Below, piece by piece: positions 55,368 through 63,978 of a stretch of DNA of 64,000 nucleotides (positions are counted from its first letter, which is position 1; each line of letters starts with the position of its first letter). A program made the position numbers and the translations under genes. Where the stretch lies: the NCBI GenBank assembly GCA_902781745.1, contig CACZKM010000007.1, positions 1 to 64,000 on the forward strand. Direction: 5' to 3'. The notes below the pieces were generated by a model. That model made no database searches, was not told where the DNA came from, and saw only the letters and a list, made by a program, of their open reading frames with translations. Origin of the DNA: Oscillospiraceae bacterium (GTDB lineage: Bacteria > Bacillota > Clostridia > Oscillospirales > Oscillospiraceae).

Positions 55368-57734
55368 TCAGCAGGCGTGCTCCGTCCGGGCGATGATGGC
55401 GTCCTGCATGGACTTGGACAGGTTGACGAACTGGGTGGAGTACCCCGCCACCCGGACCAGCAGGTCCTTGTAGTTCTCCGGGTGGGCCTGGGCGTCCCGG
55501 AGGGTCTCGGACGAGATGCAGTTAAACTGCACATGGAAGGCCCCCAGGGAGAAGAGGGTCTGGACCATGGCCCCCAGGTTGGCCTGGCCCCGCTTGGTGG
55601 CCACCAGCTCGGGGTTCAGCCGCAGGTTCAGCAGGGTGCCCCCGGAGTGGACCTCCTGGTTGAGCTTGGCCGTGGACCGCATGGCGGCCAGGGGGGTGGA
55701 GGTGTCCGTCCCCACGAAGGGGGAGACCCCCTCGCTGGAGGGCTCCCCGCCCTTCCGCCCGTCGGGGGTGGCCCCCAGGACCCGGCCCATGGGGATGTAG
55801 TTGGAGATGCCCATGAAGGCCGTCAGGAAGGGGGAGCCGAAGATGTCCTTGTACTGGTGGATCTCGTGGTAGAAGTGGTTGGCCAGCTTCTGGGCGATGG
55901 AATCCACATAGTCGTCGTCGTTGCCGTATTTGGGGGCGGCCTTGGCCTGTTCCCGGAGGTCCTCATAGCCGACCCAGTCGGCTTGCAGGGCCTTGGCCAG
56001 GGTGGCCATGTCGCAGACCTTGTCCTCAAAGACCAGCTTCTTCACCGCCGCCAGGGAGTTGGCCACCACCGCCAGGCCGATGCCCGTGATGACGGGGCCG
56101 ATGTTGTATTTCGCGCCCCCCCGGGACAGGTCCGTCCCCGACTCCATGCAGTGCTCGATGCAGGAGGACAGGAAGGGCCGGGGGACCATCTCCACGTGGA
56201 GCCGCTGGGCCTCCACGGTGAGGATGATGGCGTGGCGGCAGAGGTTGTCGAACTGCCTGTAGAAGGCGTCCTCCACCTCCTCATAGGAGGCGAAGGTCCC
56301 GGCGGGCTTCTCGTCCAGGCCCATCTTCTCGCCGGTCATGAGGCTCCTGCCCTCGTTCAAAGCATACTCCAGGGCGGAGCCGAAGTTCATGTTCACCGCG
56401 GCGGTCCACTCCCCGGTCTTCCGGTAGTGGGGCACCACGCAGCCGCAGTTGTTCCAGTCCCGGGCGTCGTCGGGCTCGTAGCCGGCGTTGAGGAGCATCT
56501 GATATCCCACGCTGTCGCTGTGGATGGCGGGGAAGCCGGTGCCCTTGCTCACCAGGTGGGTGACCCCATCCAGGAATTCCTTGGGGCAGTCGGCGTGGAC
56601 CCGGACGGACAGGCCGGGCTGGTGGCTCTTGACCTCCTCGGTGGCCTTTAACGCCATGAAGGTGACGGGGTTGGTGCCGTCCCGCCCCTCCCGGGTCTTG
56701 CCGCCTACGGTGAGGTTCTGGAACTGGTTGTACCCGGCGAAGTAGTCGGCGGTGTTGGCGGAGATGGTCCACACCCACTCGGAGTACTTCAGCCACAGGG
56801 CGTCCACCAGCTCCTGGGCGAAGTCCGGGGTGATGGCGCTGGCCTTCAAATCGGCCTCATAGTAGGGGTCCATGTACTGGTCGAACCGGCCGGGGTTGAG
56901 GGACAGGGGATTTTCCGACAGGATGCCCCCCACCTGGACGAACCACAAAAACTGGATGGCCTCGTAGAAGCTCTCGGGGGGATTCTCGGGGACTCTCCGG
57001 CAGTTGGCGGCGATCTGCCGGAGCTCGGCGGCCCGGCCGGGGTCCTTTTCCGTCTCAGCCATCTTGTCGGCGGCCTCGGCGTACCGGTTGGCGTAGCGGA
57101 TGATGCCCTTGGAGGTCAGGAGGACGGATTCATAGAAGTCCTTCTTCTCCAGGTCCTTGGGGTCGGTGGGGTCCAGCTTGGAAATATGGTCCTGGGCCTC
57201 GCGGATGATGCCCCCGAAGCCCTTTTTGAACAGCACGTCCTGGTAGTCGGGGGTGATCTCCCCCACGGCCTGCCGCCACTTGGAGTCGTTGTCCAGGATG
57301 CCGGTGTCCACGCCGATCTTCCGGGTGTCCTCGGGGAGCCGGGCCAGGAAGGCCTCCTCCAGGGATTTGCCCTTCCAGTAGGGGAAGATCTCCTTCCGGA
57401 CGAAGGCCCGCTGCTCGTCGGTCATGAGGTAGGGGTCCTGGGGCCGGGTGGCGAAGGAGTCCATCTCCCGGTCCACCCACAGCCAGGAGAACTCGGGGGT
57501 GAGGATGCCGCACTTGCGGAACTCCCCGATGGCCCCCACCACCAGCTCGCCGTCGAAGATATGGACCTCCAGCCGGTCGCAGCAGTCATAGAAGGCCTGG
57601 GCCCGGCGGATGGCCACGGGCTTGCCCTCGGTGGCCTTGTGGGATTCGGTCCAGATCTTGGCCCGCTGGGTGGAGATCTGGGGCTTTGCGTTGACGTAAT
57701 TCTGCCGGATGGCTTCGATACGTGGTGTGAGCAT
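55368..57734 (-). CDS. glycyl radical enzyme of unknown reaction
   Basis: A 788-aa glycyl radical enzyme of the dehydratase/PFL-like superfamily. The glycyl loop is LVRVAGYS (Gly764). The thiyl cysteine is Cys432 in NNCGCVVPHYRK. Overall order and ends (NDDDYVDSI, SSEGVSPF, RTEHAC) resemble HypD-type dehydratases, but those have GCVE with a catalytic Glu two residues after the Cys. Here that position is Val434. It is not PFL, which has adjacent cysteines. So the family is clear while the substrate is not. Confidence 0.9.
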   Translation of the reverse strand: MLTPRIEAIRQNYVNAKPQISTQRAKIWTESHKATEGKPVAIRRAQAFYDCCDRLEVHIFDGELVVGAIGEFRKCGILTPEFSWLWVDREMDSFATRPQDPYLMTDEQRAFVRKEIFPYWKGKSLEEAFLARLPEDTRKIGVDTGILDNDSKWRQAVGEITPDYQDVLFKKGFGGIIREAQDHISKLDPTDPKDLEKKDFYESVLLTSKGIIRYANRYAEAADKMAETEKDPGRAAELRQIAANCRRVPENPPESFYEAIQFLWFVQVGGILSENPLSLNPGRFDQYMDPYYEADLKASAITPDFAQELVDALWLKYSEWVWTISANTADYFAGYNQFQNLTVGGKTREGRDGTNPVTFMALKATEEVKSHQPGLSVRVHADCPKEFLDGVTHLVSKGTGFPAIHSDSVGYQMLLNAGYEPDDARDWNNCGCVVPHYRKTGEWTAAVNMNFGSALEYALNEGRSLMTGEKMGLDEKPAGTFASYEEVEDAFYRQFDNLCRHAIILTVEAQRLHVEMVPRPFLSSCIEHCMESGTDLSRGGAKYNIGPVITGIGLAVVANSLAAVKKLVFEDKVCDMATLAKALQADWVGYEDLREQAKAAPKYGNDDDYVDSIAQKLANHFYHEIHQYKDIFGSPFLTAFMGISNYIPMGRVLGATPDGRKGGEPSSEGVSPFVGTDTSTPLAAMRSTAKLNQEVHSGGTLLNLRLNPELVATKRGQANLGAMVQTLFSLGAFHVQFNCISSETLRDAQAHPENYKDLLVRVAGYSTQFVNLSKSMQDAIIARTEHAC

Positions 57735-57954
57735 AGGCGCTCCTCCTTTGTGGGGTCCCCCTTGGGGGGCGGGTTTCTATAGTATATCAGTATAGATGGT
57801 ACTCCCAAAGGGTGGGGTTTGTCAACGGGAAAATGGGGGGATGGGGGCGGCCATCCGGGGCGGGGGGGGACGTACTAACCTTACCGCCTGTACGCCTACT
57901 GGTACGCGCCAGGTGTAGGGCTGCCGCCCTACCGGGGGTGCGCTGCCCGCGCAG

Positions 57955-58116
57955 GTCGAACAGTCCGGGGGACTGTTCGATCAAATCCAAAGCGAAGCTA
58001 CCTTGATTCTTTCCGGCTTTTCTGGAAAAGCCGGGGGAAAAGCACCAGGGGGCTGCGGCAAAAATACAAGGTGGCTTCGCCTGGATCTTATCGAAGTGTC
58101 CCCCGGACACTTCGAC
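57955..58116. repeat. nested palindromic element
   Basis: Arms of about 50 bp (57,955-58,005 and 58,068-58,116) are imperfect inverted copies. Each also contains its own hairpin (GAACAGTCC...GGACTGTTC; GAAGTGTCC...GGACACTTC). The centre holds a CCGGCTTTTC/GAAAAGCCGG hairpin. There is no coding potential. Confidence 0.65.
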
Positions 58117-58239
58117 CCTGGACCCGGGGGACTCGTGGAGAGTCCGCCGGTCGTCGCACAGCACACGCCATGTGGTCGCTGGATGTTGCCGCCTGCAACT
58201 GTTTGGGGGTTTGGTTGTTGAGGTTTGGATTTTGTGGGG

Positions 58240-58510
58240 GTAGTTGTAGTACGTTCGAAGCCGCACTACCTCTTGCCTCCCCTTGTCAAGGGGAGGGGGA
58301 CCGCCGAAGGCGGTGGAAGGGTGGCTACGTTGCAGGGAGCGATATCGTTGTGATAGAAGACAGGACGTATTGCTTCTTATACGCAGCGATACTACGCCCC
58401 TCTACGTCCCCACCCCCCAGTCAGCTTCGCTGACAATACTACGCCCCTCTACGTCCCCACCCCCCAGTCAGCTTCGCTGACAGCCCCCCTTGGCAAGGGG
58501 GGCCGAGAGG
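58240..58510. repeat. repeat-rich stretch with a 47-bp tandem duplication
   Basis: Two perfect 47-bp direct copies lie at 58,389-58,435 and 58,436-58,482 (ATACTACGCCCCTCTACGTC...). GC hairpins of the CCCCTTG(T/G)CAAGGGG kind are on both sides. It is related in style to the 39-kb and 44-kb composite repeats. The rest of 57,735-58,640 holds no gene that I can support. Confidence 0.7.
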
Positions 58511-58641
58511 TTTGAGCAACCCCGCAAACAAAGCAAAAGCTGCCCACGAATCAGCAAAACGCCACGCCCCCGCCCCGCGGCCTTCGCGGAATACCCGCCG
58601 GTATTCCTGCAGCTCCTGCGCCCCCCACCCCCATCTCCATC

Positions 58642-58669
58642 TTGACAACCCGCAAAATTGTGATACAAT
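58642..58669 (+). promoter_or_regulatory. sigma-A promoter of alaS
   Basis: TTGACA (58,642-58,647), 16 nt, TACAAT (58,664-58,669) with extended TG. It puts the start near 58,676, at the 5' end of the T-box. Confidence 0.8.
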
Positions 58670-58679
58670 AACACCCAAC

Positions 58680-58910
58680 CAGGCTATGAGGAACCGAGAC
58701 AGCCCACCAGCCGCCCCCAGCGAGAGGGGATCAGTGCAAGCCCCCCGGCGCGCCGGGCTGTCAGCCACTTCCGAGCCGCCCGGGAGGACCGGGCCGCCTC
58801 ATCCCCGTTATCGGATGGACCGAGATGCAGGCGGGACCGCCTGCAATCAGGGTGGTACCGCGTGGTAAACTCACCTCGCCCCTGACCGGGGGCGGGGTTT
58901 ATTTTTTCGT
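58680..58910 (+). promoter_or_regulatory. T-box riboswitch controlling alaS
   Basis: The conserved T-box AGGGTGGTACCGCG lies at 58,849-58,862. Upstream stem I contains the distal motif AGCGAGAGGGG...GTGCAAGCCCC and a specifier region, where GCC (58,764-58,766), followed by ACTTCC, reads as alanine. A terminator (CGCCCC/GGGGCG with T-run, about 58,873-58,907) competes with the antiterminator. Uncharged tRNA-Ala should allow read-through. Confidence 0.93.
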
Positions 58911-58938
58911 AAAATTCTTTGGAAAAGAGGCTGTTAGT

Positions 58939-61590
58939 ATGCACAAGTATTATGGTTTGAACGAGCTCCGGGAGATGTTCCTGACCTTCTTTGAGTCCAA
59001 GGGCCACCTCCGCCTGCCCAGCTTCCCCCTGGTGCCGGAAAACGACCCCTCCCTCCTCCTCATCAACGCCGGCATGGCCCCCATGAAGCCCTGGTTCAAG
59101 GGGGAGGAGGAGCCCCCCCGGAAGCGGGTGTGCACCTGCCAGAAGTGCATCCGCACCGGCGACATCGAGAACATCGGCCACACCGCCCGCCACGGCACCT
59201 ACTTCGAGATGCTGGGCAACTTCTCCTTCGGAGATTACTTCAAGCTGGACGCCATCCAGTGGACCTGGGAGTTCCTCACCGACCCCAAGTGGGTGGGCCT
59301 GGAGCCCGACCGGCTCTACCCCTCCGTCTACCTGGACGACGACGAGGCCTTCGATATCTGGCATAAAGTCGTGGGCATCCCCGAGGACCGCATTTACCGC
59401 ATGGGCAAGGAGGACAACTTCTGGGAGCACGGCTCCGGCCCCTGCGGCCCCTGCTCCGAGGTCTACTACGACCGGGGGGAGGAATTCGGCTGCGGCAAGC
59501 CCGACTGCGCCCCCGGCTGCGACTGCGACCGGTATATCGAGATCTGGAACAACGTCTTCACCCAGTTCGACAACGACGGCGAGGGCAACTACACCGAGCT
59601 CTCCCAGAAGAACATCGACACCGGCATGGGCCTGGAGCGCCTGGCGGTGGTCTGCCAGAACGTGGACTCCCTCTTCGACGTGGACACCGTCATGAACATC
59701 ACCAACAAGGTCAGCGAGATCACCGGGGCCCACTACGGCGACTCCGTGGCCAGCGACGTGTCCCTGCGGATCATCACCGACCACATCCGCTCCGCCACCT
59801 TCATGATCTGCGACGGCGTGCTGCCCTCCAACGAGGGCCGGGGCTACGTCCTCCGCCGCCTGCTGCGGAGAGCCGCCCGCCACGGCAAGCTCCTGGGGGT
59901 GGGCGAGCCCTTCCTGTATAAGATTCTCGACACCGTCATCCATGAGAACGAGGGCGAGTACAAGGACCTGCGCCAGAAGCAGGACTACATCACCAAGGTC
60001 ATCCGCACCGAGGAGGAGAACTTCGCCAAGACCATCGACGGCGGCATGAAGATCTTCGCGGACCTGCTGGCCCAGCACAAGGCCAAGGGGGAGACCATGT
60101 TCTCCGGGGCCGACGCCTTCAAGCTCTACGACACCTACGGCTTCCCCGTGGACCTCACCGAGGAGATGGTCAAGGACGAAGGCATGACCCTGGACCGGGA
60201 AGGCTTCGAGAAGGAGATGGAGGCCCAGCGGGTCCGGGCGAGGACGGCCCGGGAGGCCCTGGGGGACCTGGGCTGGTCCGGGGTGGACTTCGGCAAGGAG
60301 GTCCCCGCCACCGTCTTCGAGGGCTATGACAGGACCGAGCTGGACGGGGCCAAGGTGGTGGCCATCGTGGCCGAGGACCAGCTTGTGGACGAGATCATCC
60401 CCGGCACCGACGCCATCGTGGTCCTGGACCGCACCCCCTTCTACGCCGAGCAGGGCGGCCAGGTGGCCGACCACGGCGTCATTACCGCCGGCGAGGCGGT
60501 CTACCAGGTGAAGGACGTCCAGAAGAACAAGGGCGGCAAGTTCATGCACTACGGCAAGCTGACCGCCGGCAGCCTGAAGGTGGGGGACACGGTCTCCGCC
60601 GCCATCGACGCCGACCGCCGGAAGGCCGTCATGCGGGCCCACACCGCCACCCACCTGCTGGACAAGGCCCTGCGGACGGTGCTGGGGGACCACGTCCACC
60701 AGGCCGGCTCCCTGGTGGAGCCCGACAAGGTCCGCTTCGACTTCACCCACTTCTCCGCCATGACCCCCGAGGAGCTGGCCCGGGTGGGCGCCATGGTCAA
60801 CGACGCCATCCTGGAGGGCTACGACGTGGACGCCAGGGAGATGCCCATCGACGAGGCCAGGAAGACCGGGGCCATCGCCCTCTTCGGGGAGAAGTACGGC
60901 GAGGTCGTCCGGGTGGTGAACATGGGCGAGGGCTACTCCGTGGAGTTCTGCGGCGGCACCCACCTGAACAACACCGCCAAGGTGGGGGTCTTCCAGATCC
61001 TCAGCGAGTTCTCCGTGGCCTCCGGCGTCCGCCGCATCGAGGCCATCACCGGCAAGGCCACCCTGGCGGAGATGAAGGAGCTCCAGCACACCATCCTGGA
61101 CGTGTCCGCCGCCCTGAAGGTCAAGCCCGTGGAGCTGGTGGAGAAGGCCAAGGCCATGGTCCAGGAGCGGAAGACCCTGGCCCAGATGATCGAGAAATAC
61201 AAGTCCAAGGAGGCCCTGGGAGAGGCCGAGCGGGTCCTCTTCTCCGCCAAGCCCGTGGGGGAGATGAAGGTCCTCACCGCCGTCATCCCCGAGGCCGACG
61301 CCAACCGCCTGCGGAGCATGGGGGACTTCCTCCGGGACAAGGAGCCCAAGGTGGTGGGCGTGCTGGCCGCGGTCCAGGGGGAGAAGATCACCTTCCTGGC
61401 GGTCTGCGGCAAGGAGGCCGTGAAGGCCGGGGTCAAGGCCGGGGACATCATCAAGTCCGTCACCGCCCTCTGCGGCGGCAAGGGCGGCGGCAAGCCCGAC
61501 TCCGCCATGGGCGGCGGCACCGACCTGCTGAAGCTGGACGACGCCCTGGCCTCGGTGGACGACTTCGTGGCCGTGAAGCTGGGGCTGTGA
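58939..61590 (+). CDS. alaS: alanyl-tRNA synthetase
   Basis: An 883-aa class II synthetase with all usual parts. The aminoacylation core starts ELREMFLTFFESKGH. The tRNA-recognition domain follows, then an editing domain with HTATHLLDKAL and FCGGTHLNNTA (the HxxxH and CxxxH zinc positions), and a C-terminal oligomerisation/C-Ala domain ending in GGGGGKPDSA-like sequence. The ATG at 58939 follows GAGGCT; upstream in-frame codons belong to the T-box. hinT-like follows. Confidence 0.97.
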   Translation: MHKYYGLNELREMFLTFFESKGHLRLPSFPLVPENDPSLLLINAGMAPMKPWFKGEEEPPRKRVCTCQKCIRTGDIENIGHTARHGTYFEMLGNFSFGDYFKLDAIQWTWEFLTDPKWVGLEPDRLYPSVYLDDDEAFDIWHKVVGIPEDRIYRMGKEDNFWEHGSGPCGPCSEVYYDRGEEFGCGKPDCAPGCDCDRYIEIWNNVFTQFDNDGEGNYTELSQKNIDTGMGLERLAVVCQNVDSLFDVDTVMNITNKVSEITGAHYGDSVASDVSLRIITDHIRSATFMICDGVLPSNEGRGYVLRRLLRRAARHGKLLGVGEPFLYKILDTVIHENEGEYKDLRQKQDYITKVIRTEEENFAKTIDGGMKIFADLLAQHKAKGETMFSGADAFKLYDTYGFPVDLTEEMVKDEGMTLDREGFEKEMEAQRVRARTAREALGDLGWSGVDFGKEVPATVFEGYDRTELDGAKVVAIVAEDQLVDEIIPGTDAIVVLDRTPFYAEQGGQVADHGVITAGEAVYQVKDVQKNKGGKFMHYGKLTAGSLKVGDTVSAAIDADRRKAVMRAHTATHLLDKALRTVLGDHVHQAGSLVEPDKVRFDFTHFSAMTPEELARVGAMVNDAILEGYDVDAREMPIDEARKTGAIALFGEKYGEVVRVVNMGEGYSVEFCGGTHLNNTAKVGVFQILSEFSVASGVRRIEAITGKATLAEMKELQHTILDVSAALKVKPVELVEKAKAMVQERKTLAQMIEKYKSKEALGEAERVLFSAKPVGEMKVLTAVIPEADANRLRSMGDFLRDKEPKVVGVLAAVQGEKITFLAVCGKEAVKAGVKAGDIIKSVTALCGGKGGGKPDSAMGGGTDLLKLDDALASVDDFVAVKLGL

Positions 61591-61661
61591 TACGATTCTT
61601 CCATTAAAATGAATTCTGGTATGAGCCTGTACGGATACAACTCGACGAAAGGAGCGTTAAA

Positions 61662-62000
61662 ATGAACGACTGCTTATTCTGCAAGATCGCGGCGGGGGAG
61701 ATCCCCTCCACGAAGGTCTATGAGGACGACCAGGTCTATGCCTTCTACGACATCGACCCCCAGGCCCCCACCCACTTCCTGGTGATCCCCAAGGCCCACA
61801 TCCCCTCCTGCGGGGCCATCACCCCGGCCAACTCCGCTGTGGTGGCCCACTGCTTCGAGGTCATCAGCCAGGTGACAAAGGACCTGGGCCTGACGGACTT
61901 CCGGGTGGTGTCCAACTGCGGCGAGCAGGCGGGCCAGTCCGTGTTCCACCTGCACTTCCACGTGCTGGGGGGACGGGATATGACCTGGCCGCCCGGATGA
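61662..62000 (+). CDS. hinT: HIT-family nucleotide hydrolase (HinT-like)
   Basis: A 112-aa protein. CLFCKIAAGEIPS opens the HIT fold, and the histidine triad is HLHFHVLGG at about 96-104. HinT-type enzymes hydrolyse AMP-lysine-like adenylates, including by-products of aminoacyl-tRNA synthetases, which suits its place behind alaS. The ATG follows AAAGGAG. The length is normal, and a terminator follows. Confidence 0.94.
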   Translation: MNDCLFCKIAAGEIPSTKVYEDDQVYAFYDIDPQAPTHFLVIPKAHIPSCGAITPANSAVVAHCFEVISQVTKDLGLTDFRVVSNCGEQAGQSVFHLHFHVLGGRDMTWPPG

Positions 62001-62026
62001 TGGAAGCCAACGGATAAAAACACAAA

Positions 62027-62061
62027 AAAACCGCCGGGGGACGACATCCCTCGACGGTTTT
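62027..62061 (+). terminator. terminator after hinT
   Basis: A stem AAAACCGCCGGGGG/CCCTCGACGGTTTT with small mismatches, followed by T-rich sequence that overlaps the -35 of the toxin promoter. Confidence 0.7.
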
Positions 62062-62062
62062 C

Positions 62063-62091
62063 TTGCGTTCTGCCCTGGAATATGCTATCAT
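62063..62091 (+). promoter_or_regulatory. promoter of the type I toxin-like transcript
   Basis: TTGCGT (62,063-62,068), 17 nt, TATCAT (62,086-62,091) with extended TG. The predicted start, near 62,098, coincides with the 5' arm of the long-range pairing. Confidence 0.65.
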
Positions 62092-62098
62092 AACCATA

Positions 62099-62335
62099 GG
62101 CGCTGTCCAACGCCAATCGCGGTCAGCCCCCCCGCGACAGGGGGCGCCTTCTTGCTCCCTGATCCTGCGAGAGGGGGGCTGCTTATGAGTACATCCGAAG
62201 TTTTACAACTTTGCCTTGTTATCATAGGTGTTTGCAGCCTGTTTATTCAGGGTAGAAAGAAGTGACCGCCGGCAACCTGACAAGTACGGCGATCACTTCG
62301 CAGTTACTTAAGGGCTGACCGTGTTGGGCAGCGCC
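62099..62335 (+). ncRNA. structured toxin mRNA with 5'-3' long-range pairing
   Basis: The 5' arm GGCGCTGTCCAAC (62,099-62,111) is complementary, with one mismatch, to GTTGGGCAGCGCC (62,323-62,335), which is followed by a T-run. The segment CAGCCCCCC (62,124-62,132) is perfectly complementary to the ribosome site GGGGGGCTG (62,173-62,181). A 12-bp stem (AAGTGACCGCCG/CGGCGATCACTT) follows the stop codon. This layout is typical of type I toxin messages. Confidence 0.7.
62185..62265 (+). CDS. 26-aa holin-like type I toxin peptide
   Basis: The peptide starts MSTSEVLQLCLVIIGVCSLF and ends in RKK: a short N terminus, one hydrophobic membrane helix and a basic tail. This is the shape and start (MSTxEVLxL) of the putative holin-like toxin family of Firmicutes (TxpA/BsrG-related). 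Its ribosome site is masked by 5' pairing. Toxicity and the antisense antitoxin are inferred; no clear antisense promoter was found by eye. Confidence 0.75.
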   Translation: MSTSEVLQLCLVIIGVCSLFIQGRKK

Positions 62336-62374
62336 TTTTTTCTATCCTTAGTATATCCGTCCCGGCGGGATTTG

Positions 62375-62809
62375 TCAACCCTTTCCCAGCAGCCGGTACA
62401 GGATCCGGTACAGGGCCTCCCCCTCCTCAGGGGTCAGGGGAGAGCAGGCCGCCATGGCCTCGGGGATGCGGACCGCCCGGTCCCGGAGGGCCAGGCCGGC
62501 GTCCGTCACCGTCACCACCAGGCTGCGCTCGTCCTCGGCGGAGCGCTTCCGGGTGAGATAGCCCTTGGCCTCCAGCTTTTTCAGCAGGGGGGTCAGGGTG
62601 CCCGAGTCCAGGAAGAGGGTCTCCCCCAGCTCCTTGGCGGTGAGGGACGTCCGCTCCCACAGGACCATCATGGTGATGTACTGGGTGTAGGTCAGGTCCA
62701 GCTCGTCCAGGAAGGGCTTGTACTGCTTGATGATCTCCCGGGAGCAGGCGTACAGCGGGAAGCAGAGCTGGTTTTCCAGTCTAAGCCGGTCATACATGGC
62801 GCTGCTCAT
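62375..62809 (-). CDS. ohrR: organic hydroperoxide-sensing MarR-type repressor
   Basis: A 144-aa MarR-family regulator close to Bacillus OhrR. The N-terminal LENQLCFPLYACSREIIKQY carries the sensing Cys16. The winged helix has LDSGTLTPLLKKLEAKGY, and the wing RKRSAEDERS is also as in OhrR. Organic peroxides oxidise the Cys and release DNA. The start overlaps the stop of the radical SAM gene by 4 nt (ATGA), so the two are translationally coupled. No ohr peroxidase gene is in the window. Confidence 0.92.
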   Translation of the reverse strand: MSSAMYDRLRLENQLCFPLYACSREIIKQYKPFLDELDLTYTQYITMMVLWERTSLTAKELGETLFLDSGTLTPLLKKLEAKGYLTRKRSAEDERSLVVTVTDAGLALRDRAVRIPEAMAACSPLTPEEGEALYRILYRLLGKG

Positions 62810-63924
62810 ATCGCTTCCTCCTGTCGCAGGCCCAGCAGGGCCTCCACCTGATCTTTTTTCTTGAAGAGGACGCAGCCCCCGCTGTGGTCCTCGGTGAGGA
62901 GCTCCCCCGCCCGCAGGGAGCGGAAGAGGGGAGAGGCCAGGGCGTCGGCCAGGTTCCCGCCCCGGACGCTGACGTCGGAGTAGGGGGAGAAGGGGCAGGG
63001 CTCCGCGCCGCCGTGGGAATTGATGTGGAAGAACCCCCGGCCCGCCGCCAGGCAGCCCCCGGCGCTCTTCTCGTCCCCGGGGAAGGAGATGAGGACCAGG
63101 GGACAGTCTCCCGCCCGCAGCTCGTCCAGCCGGGATGCCATCCGTGCCCGGTCCCCGTCGTCGGGGGCCAGGGCCTCGGTGGCCGGGTCCGTGGGGACGT
63201 ACTCCACATAGACCACGCCCTTGCACCCCTTGTCCGCCAGACGGGCCAGGAAGCCGTCGGAGAGGACCTCCTCCAGGGTGTCCCTGGTGACGGTCACCGA
63301 CACGGCGAAGGCGATCCGCCGCTGCTCCATGCCGGCCACGGCGGCTTCCACCCGGTCGTAGACCCCTTCGCCCCGGCGGGCGTCGGTGGCCTCCCTGCCC
63401 CCCTCCACGCTGAGGACGGGGAGGAGGTTCCGGTGGCCGGCGAGGTAGTCCAGGGCGCCGGTGCCCAGCAGGGTGCCGTTGGTGAACACGGGGAAGAGGA
63501 TTTCCGGCACCCCGGCGGCGGCCTGGATCACGTCCCACCGGACCAGGGGCTCCCCCCCGGCCAGGAGGATGAAGCCCACCCCCAGGTCCCGGGCCTGGCG
63601 GAAGAGGCCGGCCCACTCCTGGGCGGACATCTGGTCCCGGGCGGGGCCGTCGCCGCAGAAGTCCAGGTCCCGGGCGTAGCACCCGGCGCAGTGGAGGTTG
63701 CACTGGCTGGTGATGCTGGCGATGAGGAAGGGGGGCACATGGCCGCCCGCCTCCGCCGCCTGCCGCCGGCGCCTGGCCGCCCGCCGGCTGGCCAGGGCGT
63801 ACTTTGCCATAAAGGCCGCCTCGGCGGGGTGGAAGGCGGAGACCTTCACCAGATCCTTCACCACCTTCTCCACGCTGACGGCCAGATAGGTTTCTAAGTC
63901 AAATCGCTCCGTAACAGCGGTCAT
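62806..63924 (-). CDS. radical SAM protein coupled to ohrR
   Basis: A 372-aa radical SAM enzyme. The cluster motif is CNLHCAGC (Cys75, 79, 82), followed by LLAGGEPLVR. C-terminal cysteines (GGCLAAG, AEPCPFSP, GGCVLFKK) suggest a SPASM/twitch-like second cluster. The ATG at 63924 follows AAAGGAG. Overlap with ohrR implies control by peroxide. The substrate is unknown, and no small peptide gene is visible next to it within the window. Confidence 0.85.
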   Translation of the reverse strand: MTAVTERFDLETYLAVSVEKVVKDLVKVSAFHPAEAAFMAKYALASRRAARRRRQAAEAGGHVPPFLIASITSQCNLHCAGCYARDLDFCGDGPARDQMSAQEWAGLFRQARDLGVGFILLAGGEPLVRWDVIQAAAGVPEILFPVFTNGTLLGTGALDYLAGHRNLLPVLSVEGGREATDARRGEGVYDRVEAAVAGMEQRRIAFAVSVTVTRDTLEEVLSDGFLARLADKGCKGVVYVEYVPTDPATEALAPDDGDRARMASRLDELRAGDCPLVLISFPGDEKSAGGCLAAGRGFFHINSHGGAEPCPFSPYSDVSVRGGNLADALASPLFRSLRAGELLTEDHSGGCVLFKKKDQVEALLGLRQEEAI

Positions 63925-63954
63925 ATTGATCCGCTCCTTTTGTCTGTTGCTTCT

Positions 63955-63978
63955 ACTTAGTCTCAATGAAAAAGCCTC
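63955..63978. repeat. dispersed repeat lead-in at window end
   Basis: CTTAGTCTCAATGAAAAAGC matches the sequence at 13,726-13,745 apart from one base. It probably begins another hairpin-chain element beyond the window. Confidence 0.5.

Noticed and set aside
58389..58482. possible CRISPR array
   Set aside because: Only two adjacent 47-bp copies with no spacers and no cas genes; a plain tandem duplication.
62375..63703. 442-codon minus-strand frame ending in ohrR
   Set aside because: Only the last 144 codons are real (ohrR). The upstream part is out of frame with the radical SAM gene and of shadow composition.
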